Below are positions 39,764-49,246 of a stretch of DNA of 64,000 nucleotides, in pieces. Source of the DNA: Marinospirillum minutulum DSM 6287 (lineage in GTDB: Bacteria > Pseudomonadota > Gammaproteobacteria > Pseudomonadales > Halomonadaceae). Under the pieces are notes generated by a model. That model saw nothing but the letters and a program-made list of their open reading frames with translations, ran no database searches and was not told the origin of the DNA. Where the stretch lies: NCBI RefSeq assembly GCF_000422325.1, contig NZ_KE383818.1, positions 245,245-309,244 on the forward strand, in the 5' to 3' direction. The translations under genes were made by a program, and so were the position numbers. Every line of letters starts with the position of its first letter. Within the stretch, counting starts at the first letter, position 1.

Positions 39764-41047
39764 GTGTTAAAGAAAACCTACGCAGTTAGCCTAATAGCAG
39801 GTTTGTTATTTAGCTTAACTTTACAGGCAGAACCACGCTTAATTGATAAAATTGTTGCTGTTGTTGGTGAAGAAGCCTTAATGGAAAGTGAATTACAGCA
39901 ACGTATTCAACAAGCAAATGAGCAGATAGCAGAGAGGGGTATTCGCCCACCACCAGCAGACATCTTGCGCCAACAGGTGCTCGATCGCCTTATTATTGAC
40001 ACTATTCAGCTACAGTTGGCAAGGCGGGGTGGTTTACGAATAGACGATCAAACCCTGAATGAAACCCTAGCAAAAATTGCTCAGCAAAATAATATGACTT
40101 TGCGACAATTCAGCCAAGCCATTGAGGCTGATGGTTTAACCTTTAATGAATTTCGTGAACAAATACGCCATGAAATGCTTATTTCACAAGTGCGTCAGCG
40201 ACGTGTGGGCGAACGTATTCAAGTCAGTGAGCAAGAGGTAGACAACTACCTTACTTCGCCTGAAGCTTTGCAGCAGGATGGGCGAGAGTTTCGAGTTGGA
40301 CACATTTTAATTTCTGTACCAGACAATCCCAGCCCAGAACAAATAAAATTAGCCCAAGAGCGTGCAGAAGCACTGAAAGCTAAACTAGATGCAGGTGCAG
40401 ACTTTCAAGAACAAGCCATTGCTAGTTCATCAGCCGATGAAGCCTTTAGTGGTGGTGATTTAGGCTGGCGCTCAGCCCTTGCCTTGCCTTCCATTTTTAC
40501 AGATAAAGTACCTAAATTACCTCTAGGTGGCGTTGCTGGACCTATTCGTAGTCCGAGTGGCTTTCATATTATCAAGCTACTAGAAACGCGGGGTGGTAAG
40601 CAGCTATTTGTTGATCAGACCCAAGCACGCCACCTACTACTAATGCCTAATGCAGTCAGAGATGAAGCTGCAACACTAGCTGAAATTCGTAAATTAAAGC
40701 AACGCGTTGAGCAGGGTGAAAGCCTAGCCGATTTAGCTAGAGAATTATCCGATGACCGAGGCAGTAAACAGTCGGGTGGTAGTCTTGGTTGGGTCAGCCC
40801 AGGACAAATGGTGCCAGAATTTGAAGCAGCTATGAATGAATTAACGGTTGGTCAAGTATCTCAACCAGTTAAAAGCCCTTTTGGTTGGCACTTAATTGAA
40901 GTAGAAGAACGCCGTAAGTCAGATATGACCGATTTAATGCGCCGTCAACAAGTACGCAGTATTTTAGCGGAAAGGCGTTTTGAAGAAGAAGTACAAAACT
41001 GGTTGCGCGAAATTCGTGACTCAACCTGGGTAGAAATAAGGAGCTAG
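39764..41047 (+). CDS. surA: periplasmic peptidyl-prolyl isomerase/chaperone SurA
   Basis: SurA escorts outer-membrane proteins such as LptD to the BAM complex. The 427-residue protein has a signal peptide (about residues 4-22), the N-terminal chaperone module ([17 protein letters not shown]) and two parvulin domains. The parvulin domains are marked by [15 protein letters not shown] and [11 protein letters not shown] with GGDLGWRSA and [10 protein letters not shown]. The start is GTG with GGAG 8 nt upstream, 13 bp after lptD. Confidence 0.96.
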   Translation: MLKKTYAVSLIAGLLFSLTLQAEPRLIDKIVAVVGEEALMESELQQRIQQANEQIAERGIRPPPADILRQQVLDRLIIDTIQLQLARRGGLRIDDQTLNETLAKIAQQNNMTLRQFSQAIEADGLTFNEFREQIRHEMLISQVRQRRVGERIQVSEQEVDNYLTSPEALQQDGREFRVGHILISVPDNPSPEQIKLAQERAEALKAKLDAGADFQEQAIASSSADEAFSGGDLGWRSALALPSIFTDKVPKLPLGGVAGPIRSPSGFHIIKLLETRGGKQLFVDQTQARHLLLMPNAVRDEAATLAEIRKLKQRVEQGESLADLARELSDDRGSKQSGGSLGWVSPGQMVPEFEAAMNELTVGQVSQPVKSPFGWHLIEVEERRKSDMTDLMRRQQVRSILAERRFEEEVQNWLREIRDSTWVEIRS

Positions 41048-41048
41048 C

Positions 41049-42029
41049 ATGGCTAATTCATCCATCTTACTTATTACACCCGGCGAACCTGCTGGAATAG
41101 GCCCAGACTTAATTGCCCTACAAGCCGCAGAAAACTGGTCTAGCGACTGGGTCGTAGTGGCTGATCCTTCACTATTATTACAACGTGCTAAACAGCTAAA
41201 TAAAAACTTAAAGCTAAAAGAAGTGACTGCTGACACCTTGAATGCGTCTAGCAAAAAAGATGAAGTGAAAGTTCTACCGGTTACCTTAGCGGCACCGGTA
41301 ACAGCAGGGCAGCTAGACCCAGCCAATGCCAGCTATGTACTAGCAACTCTAAAGCTTGCAACCGACCTGTGTTTAGCCAAAAAAGCCAAAGCCATGGTTA
41401 CCTGCCCTGTGCACAAAGGTGTTATTAATCAAGCAGGTATTCCCTTTACGGGGCACACAGAATTTTTACAAGACCGCTGTGCTAGCGAGCAGGTGGTTAT
41501 GCTGCTTGCTACGGAGGAACTAAGGGTTGCCTTGGTTACTACACATTTACCGCTTCGCCAAGTCGCCGATGCCATTACATCCGAGCGGATAACCCAAATT
41601 ACCCGAATTTTGCATCATGACTTACAAACCCGTTTTGGCTTAGCGCAACCACGCATTTTAGTCTGTGGGTTGAACCCACATGCAGGAGAAGGTGGGCATT
41701 TAGGCAAAGAAGAAATTGAAATTATTGAACCTACCCTAGAAAAACTGCGTGCAGAAGGCATTCATTTAATCGGCCCCTTGCCAGCCGATACCCTGTTTAC
41801 TGAAAAAGTACTGGCACAAGGCGATGCGGTACTTGCCATGTACCATGACCAAGGCTTACCAGTGCTTAAACACCAGGGGTTTGGGCGAGCCGCCAATATT
41901 ACCCTGGGTTTACCCATCATTCGCACCTCAGTAGACCATGGCACGGCTTTAGACCTAGCTGGCAAAGGCACAGCAGACACGGGTAGTTTAAAAACCGCTT
42001 TAAACTATGCGGCCAATTTTGCAGTATAA
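41049..42029 (+). CDS. pdxA: 4-hydroxythreonine-4-phosphate dehydrogenase
   Basis: PdxA oxidises 4-phosphohydroxy-L-threonine in the DXP-dependent pyridoxal 5'-phosphate pathway. The 326-residue protein starts [12 protein letters not shown] and contains [20 protein letters not shown] and [11 protein letters not shown] (metal-binding histidines), ending with [18 protein letters not shown]. It begins 1 bp after the surA stop. Confidence 0.97.
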   Translation: MANSSILLITPGEPAGIGPDLIALQAAENWSSDWVVVADPSLLLQRAKQLNKNLKLKEVTADTLNASSKKDEVKVLPVTLAAPVTAGQLDPANASYVLATLKLATDLCLAKKAKAMVTCPVHKGVINQAGIPFTGHTEFLQDRCASEQVVMLLATEELRVALVTTHLPLRQVADAITSERITQITRILHHDLQTRFGLAQPRILVCGLNPHAGEGGHLGKEEIEIIEPTLEKLRAEGIHLIGPLPADTLFTEKVLAQGDAVLAMYHDQGLPVLKHQGFGRAANITLGLPIIRTSVDHGTALDLAGKGTADTGSLKTALNYAANFAV

Positions 42030-42047
42030 ATATTAGAGAGTTAATTA

Positions 42048-42839
42048 ATGGCTTCACTGAACGGGCATAAAGCACGTAAGCGTTTTGGACAAAATTTTTT
42101 ACAAGATACCGGCATGATACGCAAAATAGTGCGTGCCATTGCACCAGCGGGTAAAGACCATCTGGTAGAAATTGGTCCAGGTATGGGTGCTATAACTGAA
42201 CTGCTATTAGAAGAAAATGGTCAGTTAGATGTTATAGAGCTTGATAGAGATTTAGTTCCCGGTTTAAGGGTTAAATTCTTTAACTACCCTGAATTTACCC
42301 TTCACGAAGCCGATGCTTTAAAATTTGATTTTGCTCAGCTACGCCAAGCCGATGAAAAACTACGCATAGTAGGTAACCTGCCGTACAACATTTCTACCCC
42401 CTTAATTTTTCACCTGCTATCTTTTCAGGGTTTAATTCAAGACATGCACTTTATGCTGCAAAAAGAAGTGGTTGAACGCCTAGCAGCCAAACCAGGCACA
42501 GGTGAGTGGGGTAGGTTAAGTGTGATGGCTCAATATTATTGCGATATAGAAAACCTATTTTTAGTGCCGCCAGAATGCTTTAAACCTCAGCCTAAGGTTG
42601 AATCAGCCATTGTTAGAATGACACCCAAGCAGCAACCGACCCACCAGGCTTTAGATGAAAAAATTCTAGGCGAAACCCTGCGTTTAGCTTTTGCCCAGCG
42701 CCGTAAAACGCTACGCAATAACATGAAGGGTTATGTAACAGCCGAACAGCTAGAAGCCCTAGATTTAGACCCGCAGCGTCGCCCAGAAACCTTAAATTTA
42801 GAAGAGTTTGTTAAGCTGGCAAACTTTAGGGCAGCATAA
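42048..42839 (+). CDS. rsmA: 16S rRNA dimethyladenosine transferase RsmA (KsgA)
   Basis: RsmA dimethylates two adjacent adenines in helix 45 of 16S rRNA during 30S maturation. The 263-residue protein begins ARKRFGQNFLQD, has the SAM motif VEIGPGMGAITELL, the acidic ELDRDLV, and the catalytic NLPYNIST (NLPY), then the C-terminal RNA-binding PQPKVESAIVRM. Its stop is directly followed by the apaH ATG. The apaG gene that commonly sits between them is absent. Confidence 0.98.
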   Translation: MASLNGHKARKRFGQNFLQDTGMIRKIVRAIAPAGKDHLVEIGPGMGAITELLLEENGQLDVIELDRDLVPGLRVKFFNYPEFTLHEADALKFDFAQLRQADEKLRIVGNLPYNISTPLIFHLLSFQGLIQDMHFMLQKEVVERLAAKPGTGEWGRLSVMAQYYCDIENLFLVPPECFKPQPKVESAIVRMTPKQQPTHQALDEKILGETLRLAFAQRRKTLRNNMKGYVTAEQLEALDLDPQRRPETLNLEEFVKLANFRAA

Positions 42840-43664
42840 ATGGCTGTTTACGCAATTGGCGATATCCAAGGCTGTTATAAAAGCTTTAAAAAGTTATTGG
42901 AAGAAATTAACTTTAAAGCGAAGCGAGACACCCTTTGGCTTGCTGGTGATCTTGTTAATCGTGGCACGGGTTCGCTAGATGTTTTGCGTTTTGTGGCTGA
43001 TTTAGGTGAAAGCAGTAAACAGGTACTAGGTAACCATGATTTTCACCTACTTGCTGCAGCAGAAGGTCAGCGTAAACTACGTAACTCCGATACGCTAGAG
43101 CAGGTTATTCAAGCGCCTGATGCTAAAGAACTCCTTAATTGGTTAAGTCAGCAGCCCCTTTTGCATTATGATAAAAAACTGGGCTATGTGATGACCCATG
43201 CTGGTATTCCGCCTATCTGGAAATTAAAAAAAGCCCAAGAACTAGCAGCAGAAATTGAAAAACTTTTGCGCTCAAATAAACGTGCCGATTTTCTAAAAAA
43301 CGTATTTGGCAATGAGCCACTTTGTTGGTCAGATAATTTGCAAGGTGAAGAACGCCACCGCGCTATTGTTAATTATTTTACTCGTATGCGCTTTTGCAAT
43401 TCTAAGGGAGAGTTAAACTTTACTAGTAAAAGTGGGGTTTCCAGCACACCCAAAGACTATGCTCCTTGGTTTTGCTACCCAAGCAAGGTAACCAAAGAAG
43501 CAGCCATTCTTTTTGGTCATTGGGCAGCCTTAGAAGGCCATACGGGTGTAAAGTCGATTCATGCCTTAGACACAGGCTGTGTTTGGGGTAATCACCTGAC
43601 AGCCATGTGCTTAGACGACCGCAAAAAGTTTAAAGTAGCGGCAGTTAAGCAAGATCTTATATAA
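42840..43664 (+). CDS. apaH: symmetrical bis(5'-nucleosyl)-tetraphosphatase
   Basis: ApaH splits Ap4A into two ADP and can remove nucleoside-tetraphosphate RNA caps. The 274-residue protein has GDIQGC at the N terminus, GDLVNRGTGSLDVL, GNHDFHLLA, a THAGIPP block, and C-terminal HWAALEGHTGV and LDTGCVWG. ATG starts on the base after the rsmA stop, so translational coupling is likely. Confidence 0.97.
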   Translation: MAVYAIGDIQGCYKSFKKLLEEINFKAKRDTLWLAGDLVNRGTGSLDVLRFVADLGESSKQVLGNHDFHLLAAAEGQRKLRNSDTLEQVIQAPDAKELLNWLSQQPLLHYDKKLGYVMTHAGIPPIWKLKKAQELAAEIEKLLRSNKRADFLKNVFGNEPLCWSDNLQGEERHRAIVNYFTRMRFCNSKGELNFTSKSGVSSTPKDYAPWFCYPSKVTKEAAILFGHWAALEGHTGVKSIHALDTGCVWGNHLTAMCLDDRKKFKVAAVKQDLI

Positions 43665-43711
43665 TAAGTTCCCTAAGCGTAATCTTGTAATTTTTAATTA
43701 GGTAAAACCCA

Positions 43712-44026
43712 ATGACAAGTAGCAGAATGAATGCTCAGCAGGCTTGTGAACTGCTAAAAGAAGGTAAGCTCAAAGTGGTTGATATACGTGACCCGCAAAG
43801 CTATGGCACTGGCCGAATTAAAACAGCGGAGCGTTTAGACAATAGCAATTTACAAGACTTTATTAATAACAACCCTAAAGACCAGCCAGTACTGGTTTGC
43901 TGTTACCACGGTATGGCAAGCCAAAGCGCTACAGATTTTTTAAAAGAACAGGGCTTTACAGAAGTATATAGTCTGGATGGCGGTTATGAGTTTTGGAAGG
44001 TTTGCCACCCAGAACATTGTGAATAA
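43712..44026 (+). CDS. glpE: thiosulfate sulfurtransferase GlpE (single rhodanese domain)
   Basis: GlpE transfers sulfane sulfur from thiosulfate to cyanide or thiols. The 104-residue protein is a single rhodanese domain with KVVDIRDPQSYGTGRI and active-site loop VCCYHGMASQSA, whose CYHG cysteine matches E. coli GlpE. It follows apaH by 47 bp, as in Pseudomonas, and converges with flgT across 14 bp. Confidence 0.92.
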   Translation: MTSSRMNAQQACELLKEGKLKVVDIRDPQSYGTGRIKTAERLDNSNLQDFINNNPKDQPVLVCCYHGMASQSATDFLKEQGFTEVYSLDGGYEFWKVCHPEHCE

Positions 44027-44040
44027 CAACGAACACCTGC

Positions 44041-45246
44041 TTACCAAGCAATAACTAGATCACCCTGCTGAATATTAACCATTTGTGGCAGGGTTACTAG
44101 TTTGCCATTAGCAAAGTTAGGCTGAACCCTTTCCAAACTTAGCGTTAAATCAACAGGAACTAGCTCAGTAAACGCACGTTGGGTGTTGTCATAAAAGGTG
44201 TTTAAACGGTAGACATTTAAAGTATCACCTGGACGCAAACCAGCATCAGAGCCAGCATCTATATATAAACGCTTGTTGTCTGTACGGGTTATACGCGCCA
44301 TAAAAGGCTGGCAGCCAACCTGCACATTTAAGTCGCTAACCATCTGCTCAATTAGCAAATCAACTTTTTCGCCATAGTCTGTTTGCCAAAAACGTGGGTT
44401 AGCAAAACCTATTTTTTCAGTACGATTTTCAGTCCAGTTACCTTGAGTTGAGTAGCTACGGCTAGTAACCAGTTCACCACTAAAACCATCGTGAATAAAC
44501 AAATCAACTTTAAGCACACGCGCAAAACGCTCACCCTTAAAACGGGTGCGTTCATACAAGCTTTCAAAAACGCCCCTTTCACCCGCTAGTTCAGGGTTAA
44601 TTAAATCTAAACTACGAATAACGCCCGTTAAAACATACTGGCTGCCAATACGCGTGGCGGTATCAACAGCAGTCGTTAGCGAACCACGGTCATTAACCGA
44701 AGTGGGAATGCTGCTAACCTGGTTATACATTTGGAAACTGGTCGCATCTAAGGCACGTAGTTTATCTTGGCCTTGCATACGCTGTAGAATTTCTTTAGGT
44801 AGGGCTTCACTAACATTGTGTAAAGCACCCATGTTAGCAGACTGGGGCCTTTCTAAATAAAAGTTACTAATAGCTAGGCTGCGCTTATAACCATTGGCAT
44901 AGTTACCGCCTTCGCAGCTACCACTGTTTTCTACTAGTGCCTTTACCGTAACAAACATCATGCCGTTTTTAACAACTTCCTTTAGTACTTCCATTTGGCT
45001 AATACTGCTTTGAGTATCAATAGAGAGTTGGTCTGTGTGCAACTCGCCCTGACTCATTGCTTGGTAACCATTAACCTGCAACGCCCCTTGGAAGCTTGCT
45101 TGCCTGAGCGCATCACGAATTGCTGCACGCCGCGCATGAAGTAAATCTTGGTGCCCTATAACAGAAGAACCTGTTGCTTCTACCCACTGAGCTTGTACGG
45201 GTAATGCAAGAATTAAAAATAGGCTAAAGATGAAAGCTTTATACAT
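44041..45246 (-). CDS. flgT: flagellar assembly protein FlgT (H-ring component)
   Basis: FlgT forms part of the outer H-ring around the polar flagellar basal body in Vibrio-type motors. The 401-residue protein has a signal peptide (residues about 1-19, ending PVQAQ). The N-terminal FlgT domain (WVEATGSSVIGHQDLLHARRAAIRDALRQA) precedes a middle domain (RSLAISNFYLERP) and a C-terminal SH3-like domain (RLYIDAGSDAGLRPGDTLNVYR). The three-part layout supports the call. The upstream gene is flgP, but a strong terminator sits only about 15 bp before this start. The ribosome-binding site is weak. Confidence 0.9.
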   Translation of the reverse strand: MYKAFIFSLFLILALPVQAQWVEATGSSVIGHQDLLHARRAAIRDALRQASFQGALQVNGYQAMSQGELHTDQLSIDTQSSISQMEVLKEVVKNGMMFVTVKALVENSGSCEGGNYANGYKRSLAISNFYLERPQSANMGALHNVSEALPKEILQRMQGQDKLRALDATSFQMYNQVSSIPTSVNDRGSLTTAVDTATRIGSQYVLTGVIRSLDLINPELAGERGVFESLYERTRFKGERFARVLKVDLFIHDGFSGELVTSRSYSTQGNWTENRTEKIGFANPRFWQTDYGEKVDLLIEQMVSDLNVQVGCQPFMARITRTDNKRLYIDAGSDAGLRPGDTLNVYRLNTFYDNTQRAFTELVPVDLTLSLERVQPNFANGKLVTLPQMVNIQQGDLVIAW

Positions 45247-45260
45247 GAAATTAAGTCCAT

Positions 45261-45298
45261 TAAAGCAAAAACGGGAAGTATCAGATTGATACTTCCCG
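45261..45298 (-). terminator. intrinsic terminator between flgP and flgT
   Basis: A perfect 12-bp stem (CGGGAAGTATCA at 45272-45283, TGATACTTCCCG at 45287-45298) with a 3-nt loop is followed on the minus strand by TTTTTGCTTTA. A second 9-bp inverted repeat (TTAGATTAA 45313-45321, TTAATCTAA 45342-45350) precedes it and overlaps the flgP stop. Confidence 0.88.
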
Positions 45299-45341
45299 AG
45301 CTAGTTGTCTAGTTAGATTAACAACGCTGGTTTAGTTAGCA

Positions 45342-45971
45342 TTAATCTAAATGGTATCTAGCTCTTGGTTGATGCTGAGAAACAGGTAGACGCTGACTAG
45401 GGTGCTCACCATGAATGGTGTATTGAGCACAGCTAGGGTGAGCAGTCATAGTACGGCTACTCATCATACAGTTTTGAAAACGTGGTTCTAACACTAACTC
45501 CATTAAAGTTTCGTAAGAACCATTACCTAAATCTCGAGTAGAAACCACCTTGGCTCCACGCACTAGGTTATCAACATAGCTACGGATATTATCATCACGC
45601 GTTGCTAGGTTTTGAACCGTGGTGTTACCTTGAATGCGTGTACCATACACTCGTTCAGCTAGATTACGATAAGCATCCATTTTAGAAGCTCTCATCGCTA
45701 ACAATTTGCGCTGATTGGTATTGGTTTGTGCATCGGTCTTGCCATGCGTACCGTAGCCGTTAACACGAATAACTACTGGGTCAAAGTTACCATAGGCTAC
45801 CACTTCAGTTTGCTGTGAAGCACCACAAGTATTTACTTCTGATTTGCAGCTGGTCTCTTTAGGAGTACAGCTAGAGTTTCTTGGGGCACAATCATTTGCT
45901 TTTGATGCGCAGCCAGCTGTTAGTGTAAGACCTAAAATAGTTAGGCCTGCAAAAAGGGTTTTCTTTAGCAT
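45342..45971 (-). CDS. flgP: LPP20-type lipoprotein FlgP
   Basis: FlgP is an outer-membrane lipoprotein associated with the polar flagellar basal body. From the ATG at 45971 (GGGAG 5 nt upstream) it has 209 residues; the longer TTG-started frame is rejected because it contains the ribosome-binding site. The lipobox is LTAGC. The LPP20 domain contains GKTDAQTNTNQRKLLAMRASKMDAYRNLAE in part and VRGAKVVSTRDLGNGSYE. A Cys-rich spacer (about residues 25-50) follows the lipobox and is unusual. A sigma-28-like promoter lies upstream, and flgT downstream, supporting a flagellar role. flgO is not present here. Confidence 0.87.
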   Translation of the reverse strand: MLKKTLFAGLTILGLTLTAGCASKANDCAPRNSSCTPKETSCKSEVNTCGASQQTEVVAYGNFDPVVIRVNGYGTHGKTDAQTNTNQRKLLAMRASKMDAYRNLAERVYGTRIQGNTTVQNLATRDDNIRSYVDNLVRGAKVVSTRDLGNGSYETLMELVLEPRFQNCMMSSRTMTAHPSCAQYTIHGEHPSQRLPVSQHQPRARYHLD

Positions 45972-46037
45972 GTTGACTCCCAAATCCTTATTATTGGTTC
46001 CACGTTTCTAAACTTAAGCTTTTTTAACATTAAATTA

Positions 46038-46064
46038 CTATCGGCAAAAGCAATAATTTATTTA
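46038..46064 (-). promoter_or_regulatory. sigma-28 (FliA) promoter of flgP
   Basis: On the minus strand TAAA and GCCGATAG are separated by 15 bp, matching the FliA consensus TAAA-N15-GCCGATAA with one mismatch in the -10. It lies about 67 bp upstream of the flgP ATG. Confidence 0.75.
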
Positions 46065-46081
46065 ATTTTTTAAGGTGATTT

Positions 46082-47185
46082 ATGCAAGTATACCTAGTTG
46101 GCGGTGCTGTGCGCGATGAATTATTGTATCTACCTGTAAAAGATCGTGACTGGGTTGTAGTTGGTGCCACGCCAGAGCAAATGGAAAACAAAGGTTTTCG
46201 CCCAGTTGGAAAAGATTTTCCAGTATTTTTACACCCCCAAACCCACGAAGAATACGCCCTAGCCAGAACTGAACGCAAGGCAGGAAAAGGGTATAAAGGG
46301 TTTACCGTTATAGCCAGCCCAGAAGTAACCCTAGAAGAAGATTTGTTGCGCCGAGATTTAACTATCAATGCTATGGCTAAAGATGCCGCAGGTAACATTT
46401 ATGACCCCTACAAAGGGCAGCAAGATATAGAGAAGAAGCAACTTAGAGCGGTTTCTGCTGCTTTTAGTGAAGACCCGCTTAGGGTATTGCGTACCGCCCG
46501 TTTTGCAGCCCGTTTTGCGCATTTAGGCTTTAGCGTAGAAGCTAATACTCTAATCAAAATGCAGCAGCTTACCGCCAGTGGTGAGCTAGGTTATTTAACA
46601 GCCGAGCGAGTTTGGATAGAGGTTGAGAAAGCCCTAGCTACCCAAACCCCCTCAGTGTTTTTTAAGCTTTTAGCTAAAATAGGTGCGGTAGAAAAACTTT
46701 GGCCACCCCTAGCTAAACAACTAACCAATAACCCTGACTGTTTAATCTGGCTAGATAAAGCAGCGCAACAAGCAACCTTTAGCCTGCCGCAGCGTTTTGC
46801 TTTATTAGGCTGGGGTGCTGAACTTACGTTTGCAGAACAACTAACTACCTGCTTGCTGCTACCTAAGAACTATCAAAGGCATTTAAAAGCACTGCTGCTA
46901 ATGCAAAAACAGCCTGGATTATTAAGTCTTCAGGCTGAAGAAGTAATGGCTATGTTTGACCAGCTAGATGCTTGGCGACAAGCCGAGTTATTTAATGAAG
47001 TCGTTGAGCTAATGCAATTAACCCAAGCAACACAGCAGGCAGAAAAATTAAAAAATAGCTTAGAAGTGGCTAGAAGCCTTAGCGCTAAAGATTTAGTAGC
47101 GCAGGGAATTAAGGGGCCAGAAGTAGGTATAGAGCTTGCCAAACTGCGCTTAGAAAAACTTAAGTCGCTTGCCTTGGATAAGTAG
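46082..47185 (+). CDS. cca: CCA tRNA nucleotidyltransferase lacking an HD domain
   Basis: Cca adds or repairs the 3' CCA of tRNAs. The 367-residue protein has the class II head [12 protein letters not shown] with the catalytic DRDWVVVG (DxD). [29 protein letters not shown] and [16 protein letters not shown] follow (the nucleotide-selecting region). Gammaproteobacterial Cca usually has about 410 residues with an HD phosphohydrolase domain. Here the HDLGKG-type motif is not found (the aligned region reads LLGWGAELT) and the C terminus is short, so the phosphatase activity is probably missing. It converges with folK (4 bp). Confidence 0.92.
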   Translation: MQVYLVGGAVRDELLYLPVKDRDWVVVGATPEQMENKGFRPVGKDFPVFLHPQTHEEYALARTERKAGKGYKGFTVIASPEVTLEEDLLRRDLTINAMAKDAAGNIYDPYKGQQDIEKKQLRAVSAAFSEDPLRVLRTARFAARFAHLGFSVEANTLIKMQQLTASGELGYLTAERVWIEVEKALATQTPSVFFKLLAKIGAVEKLWPPLAKQLTNNPDCLIWLDKAAQQATFSLPQRFALLGWGAELTFAEQLTTCLLLPKNYQRHLKALLLMQKQPGLLSLQAEEVMAMFDQLDAWRQAELFNEVVELMQLTQATQQAEKLKNSLEVARSLSAKDLVAQGIKGPEVGIELAKLRLEKLKSLALDK

Positions 47186-47189
47186 TTAA

Positions 47190-47699
47190 TTACTGCAAGT
47201 GAAGCTCAACTGGCTTAAGTTGCTGTTCAGCATGTGCATGTTTTTGCCATAGTTCTAAATAGGTTAGTGAATAACCAGAGGGTTTTTGATTGGGTTCTAA
47301 CTCAGCCATAGGCAGCAAAACAAAATCATGTTTTAGTAAGTCAGGGTAGGGAAGCTGCACCCCATCAATTAACCCGCTGGTATCGCCCCAACTAATAATA
47401 TCTAAGTCTAGCGCACGCACATAAATGCTTTGATCTGCTGGCATAAGGTATTTTTCATTACCTTCAATGCGTTTTAAAAAAGCATTCAGTTCACTTGGCT
47501 TTAAATAAGTATAAAAACCAGCCACCAAATTATAAAAAGGCGCACAACTTTTAGCCTTAATGCCCACTGGCTGAGTTTCATAAGCTTGGCTGACCCTGAG
47601 TTCACCAAATTCAGCTTTTAGGGCTTGTAAGGCGCGGTTAATTTGATAATCACGCTCGTGGTTGCTGCCCAAACTAACCCAGCAGTAAACAGGCGTCAT
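47190..47699 (-). CDS. folK: 2-amino-4-hydroxy-6-hydroxymethyldihydropteridine pyrophosphokinase
   Basis: FolK transfers pyrophosphate from ATP to the pterin in folate synthesis. The 169-residue protein starts with WVSLGSNH, has the ETQPVG substrate loop and RALDLDIISWG (catalytic DLD pair), then PYPDLLKHDFVLLPMAEL. It overlaps folB by 4 nt, so two consecutive folate enzymes are translationally coupled. Confidence 0.95.
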   Translation of the reverse strand: MTPVYCWVSLGSNHERDYQINRALQALKAEFGELRVSQAYETQPVGIKAKSCAPFYNLVAGFYTYLKPSELNAFLKRIEGNEKYLMPADQSIYVRALDLDIISWGDTSGLIDGVQLPYPDLLKHDFVLLPMAELEPNQKPSGYSLTYLELWQKHAHAEQQLKPVELHLQ

Positions 47700-48070
47700 A
47701 AAGTAGGCTCTTGGCGTTGGCGAGTAATTTTAACCCCCACACTTGCAGCGGCTGGCACAGCGCTGGGTTTGCGTAGGGTTAGGCTAACCTGCTGAGTATT
47801 GAATTCTTGCAGCAGCTTGGCGGCTATTTTTTCAGCTAGGGTTTCTATTAAATCATGGTGCTGGGCTTTGGCTAGGTTAATCACTAACCTGCTAATGGCA
47901 GCATAGTTAAGCGTTAGGTTTAGGTCATCATTAGCAGCAGCAGGGCGAATATCCGTACTAAGTTCTATATCTAGCTCTAGTTTTTGCTCGAATTGTTTTT
48001 CCCACTCAAACACACCAATGCTGGCTAAAAAACTTAAGTTTTCAATAAAAATACTATCTTGCTGTGCCAT
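47696..48070 (-). CDS. folB: dihydroneopterin aldolase
   Basis: FolB cleaves dihydroneopterin to the hydroxymethyl pterin used by FolK. The 124-residue protein has IENLSFLASIGVFEWEK (conserved N-terminal strand with the usual IGV.xWE), NYAAISRLV, and LIETLAEKIA with catalytic Glu. It shares one base with the tsaD stop and overlaps folK by 4 nt. Confidence 0.95.
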   Translation of the reverse strand: MAQQDSIFIENLSFLASIGVFEWEKQFEQKLELDIELSTDIRPAAANDDLNLTLNYAAISRLVINLAKAQHHDLIETLAEKIAAKLLQEFNTQQVSLTLRKPSAVPAAASVGVKITRQRQEPTL

Positions 48071-49101
48071 TAAACTAGCCCCTGCAATTCAGTTAACGGC
48101 CAGCGAGGTCTTAAAGCCACAGGGGTTGCACCATCACTTTGCCCAGCCGCTAAACGCTGTGCACCCGCAAAAGCAATCATTGCGCCGTTATCTGTACAGT
48201 AGGCCAATGAAGGATAAAAAACTTGCCCACCCATGCCTTGTAAGTTTTTTTCTAGCTGTTCACGCAGGTGTTGGTTAGCACTTACACCGCCAGCAATCAC
48301 TAAGCGTTTCATACCTGTTTGCTTTAAGGCGCGTTTGCACTTAATAACCAGTGTATCAACTACCGCATCTTGAAAAGCCCAAGCTATATCGGCCATAGCT
48401 TGATCGTCTAAAATGGCTTCTTTTTTTAAGCGGTTAACACAGGTGAGCGTGGCAGTTTTTAAACCACTAAAGCTGAAATCTAAGCCAGGGCGATCTGTCA
48501 TAGGCCGAGGGAAGCGAAAACGGCCTTGAGTACCCTGTTCGGCCAATTTAGCCAAGCGTGGCCCGCCTGGATAACCCAAGCCCATCATTTTGGCTGTTTT
48601 ATCAAAGGCTTCACCGGCGGCATCGTCTAAGGATTCGCCTAGTAATTCATATTCACCAATGGCATCCACACGAATTAATTGTGTGTGCCCACCTGAAACC
48701 AGTAGCGCAACAAAAGGAAATTCAGGCGGGGTTTGATCTAATAAAGGCGCTAATAAATGGCCTTCCATGTGATGCACACCCAAAGCAGGAATACCCAAAG
48801 CAAAAGCCAAGCTACGTGCCAAGCTAGCGCCGGTCATTAAAGCACCAATTAAGCCTGGGCCAGCAGTGTAGGCAATGCCCTCAAGGTCTTGTAAGGCTAA
48901 ACCAGATTCAGCAAAAACTTGTTTAATTAAAGGGGTAAGCTTGCGTAGGTGATCACGAGAAGCTAATTCAGGTACTACGCCACCATAGCGTTCGTGTAGT
49001 TCAACCTGACTATACAAAGCATCGGCAAGTAAGCCGCGCTGAGTATCATAAAGCGCTACACCCGTTTCGTCGCAGGAGGTTTCAATGCCTAGCACCAACA
49101 T
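48070..49101 (-). CDS. tsaD: tRNA N6-threonylcarbamoyladenosine transferase subunit TsaD
   Basis: TsaD transfers the threonylcarbamoyl group to A37 of ANN-decoding tRNAs with TsaB and TsaE. The 343-residue protein begins [16 protein letters not shown], has the metal-binding [28 protein letters not shown] and a late [11 protein letters not shown]. It is divergent from rpsU, the widely conserved tsaD/rpsU arrangement. Confidence 0.98.
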   Translation of the reverse strand: MLVLGIETSCDETGVALYDTQRGLLADALYSQVELHERYGGVVPELASRDHLRKLTPLIKQVFAESGLALQDLEGIAYTAGPGLIGALMTGASLARSLAFALGIPALGVHHMEGHLLAPLLDQTPPEFPFVALLVSGGHTQLIRVDAIGEYELLGESLDDAAGEAFDKTAKMMGLGYPGGPRLAKLAEQGTQGRFRFPRPMTDRPGLDFSFSGLKTATLTCVNRLKKEAILDDQAMADIAWAFQDAVVDTLVIKCKRALKQTGMKRLVIAGGVSANQHLREQLEKNLQGMGGQVFYPSLAYCTDNGAMIAFAGAQRLAAGQSDGATPVALRPRWPLTELQGLV

Positions 49102-49157
49102 AACCTAACCCTAGTTTGTAAATTTGGGCGGCTAGTATAAAGGAAGTGTATAAATAT

Positions 49158-49186
49158 TTGCACCGTGCAGCACAAAGAGGTAGAAT
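49158..49186 (+). promoter_or_regulatory. probable promoter of rpsU
   Basis: TTGCAC and TAGAAT are separated by 17 bp in the tsaD-rpsU divergent gap. The -10 is good and the -35 only half-matching. The start would be about 55 bp upstream of the rpsU ATG. Confidence 0.55.
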
Positions 49187-49246
49187 TTTTCGCTTGTAGT
49201 ATTCCTAAAACCTATGTAGTTAACCTTCTTAAGGACGGTGATTTTA

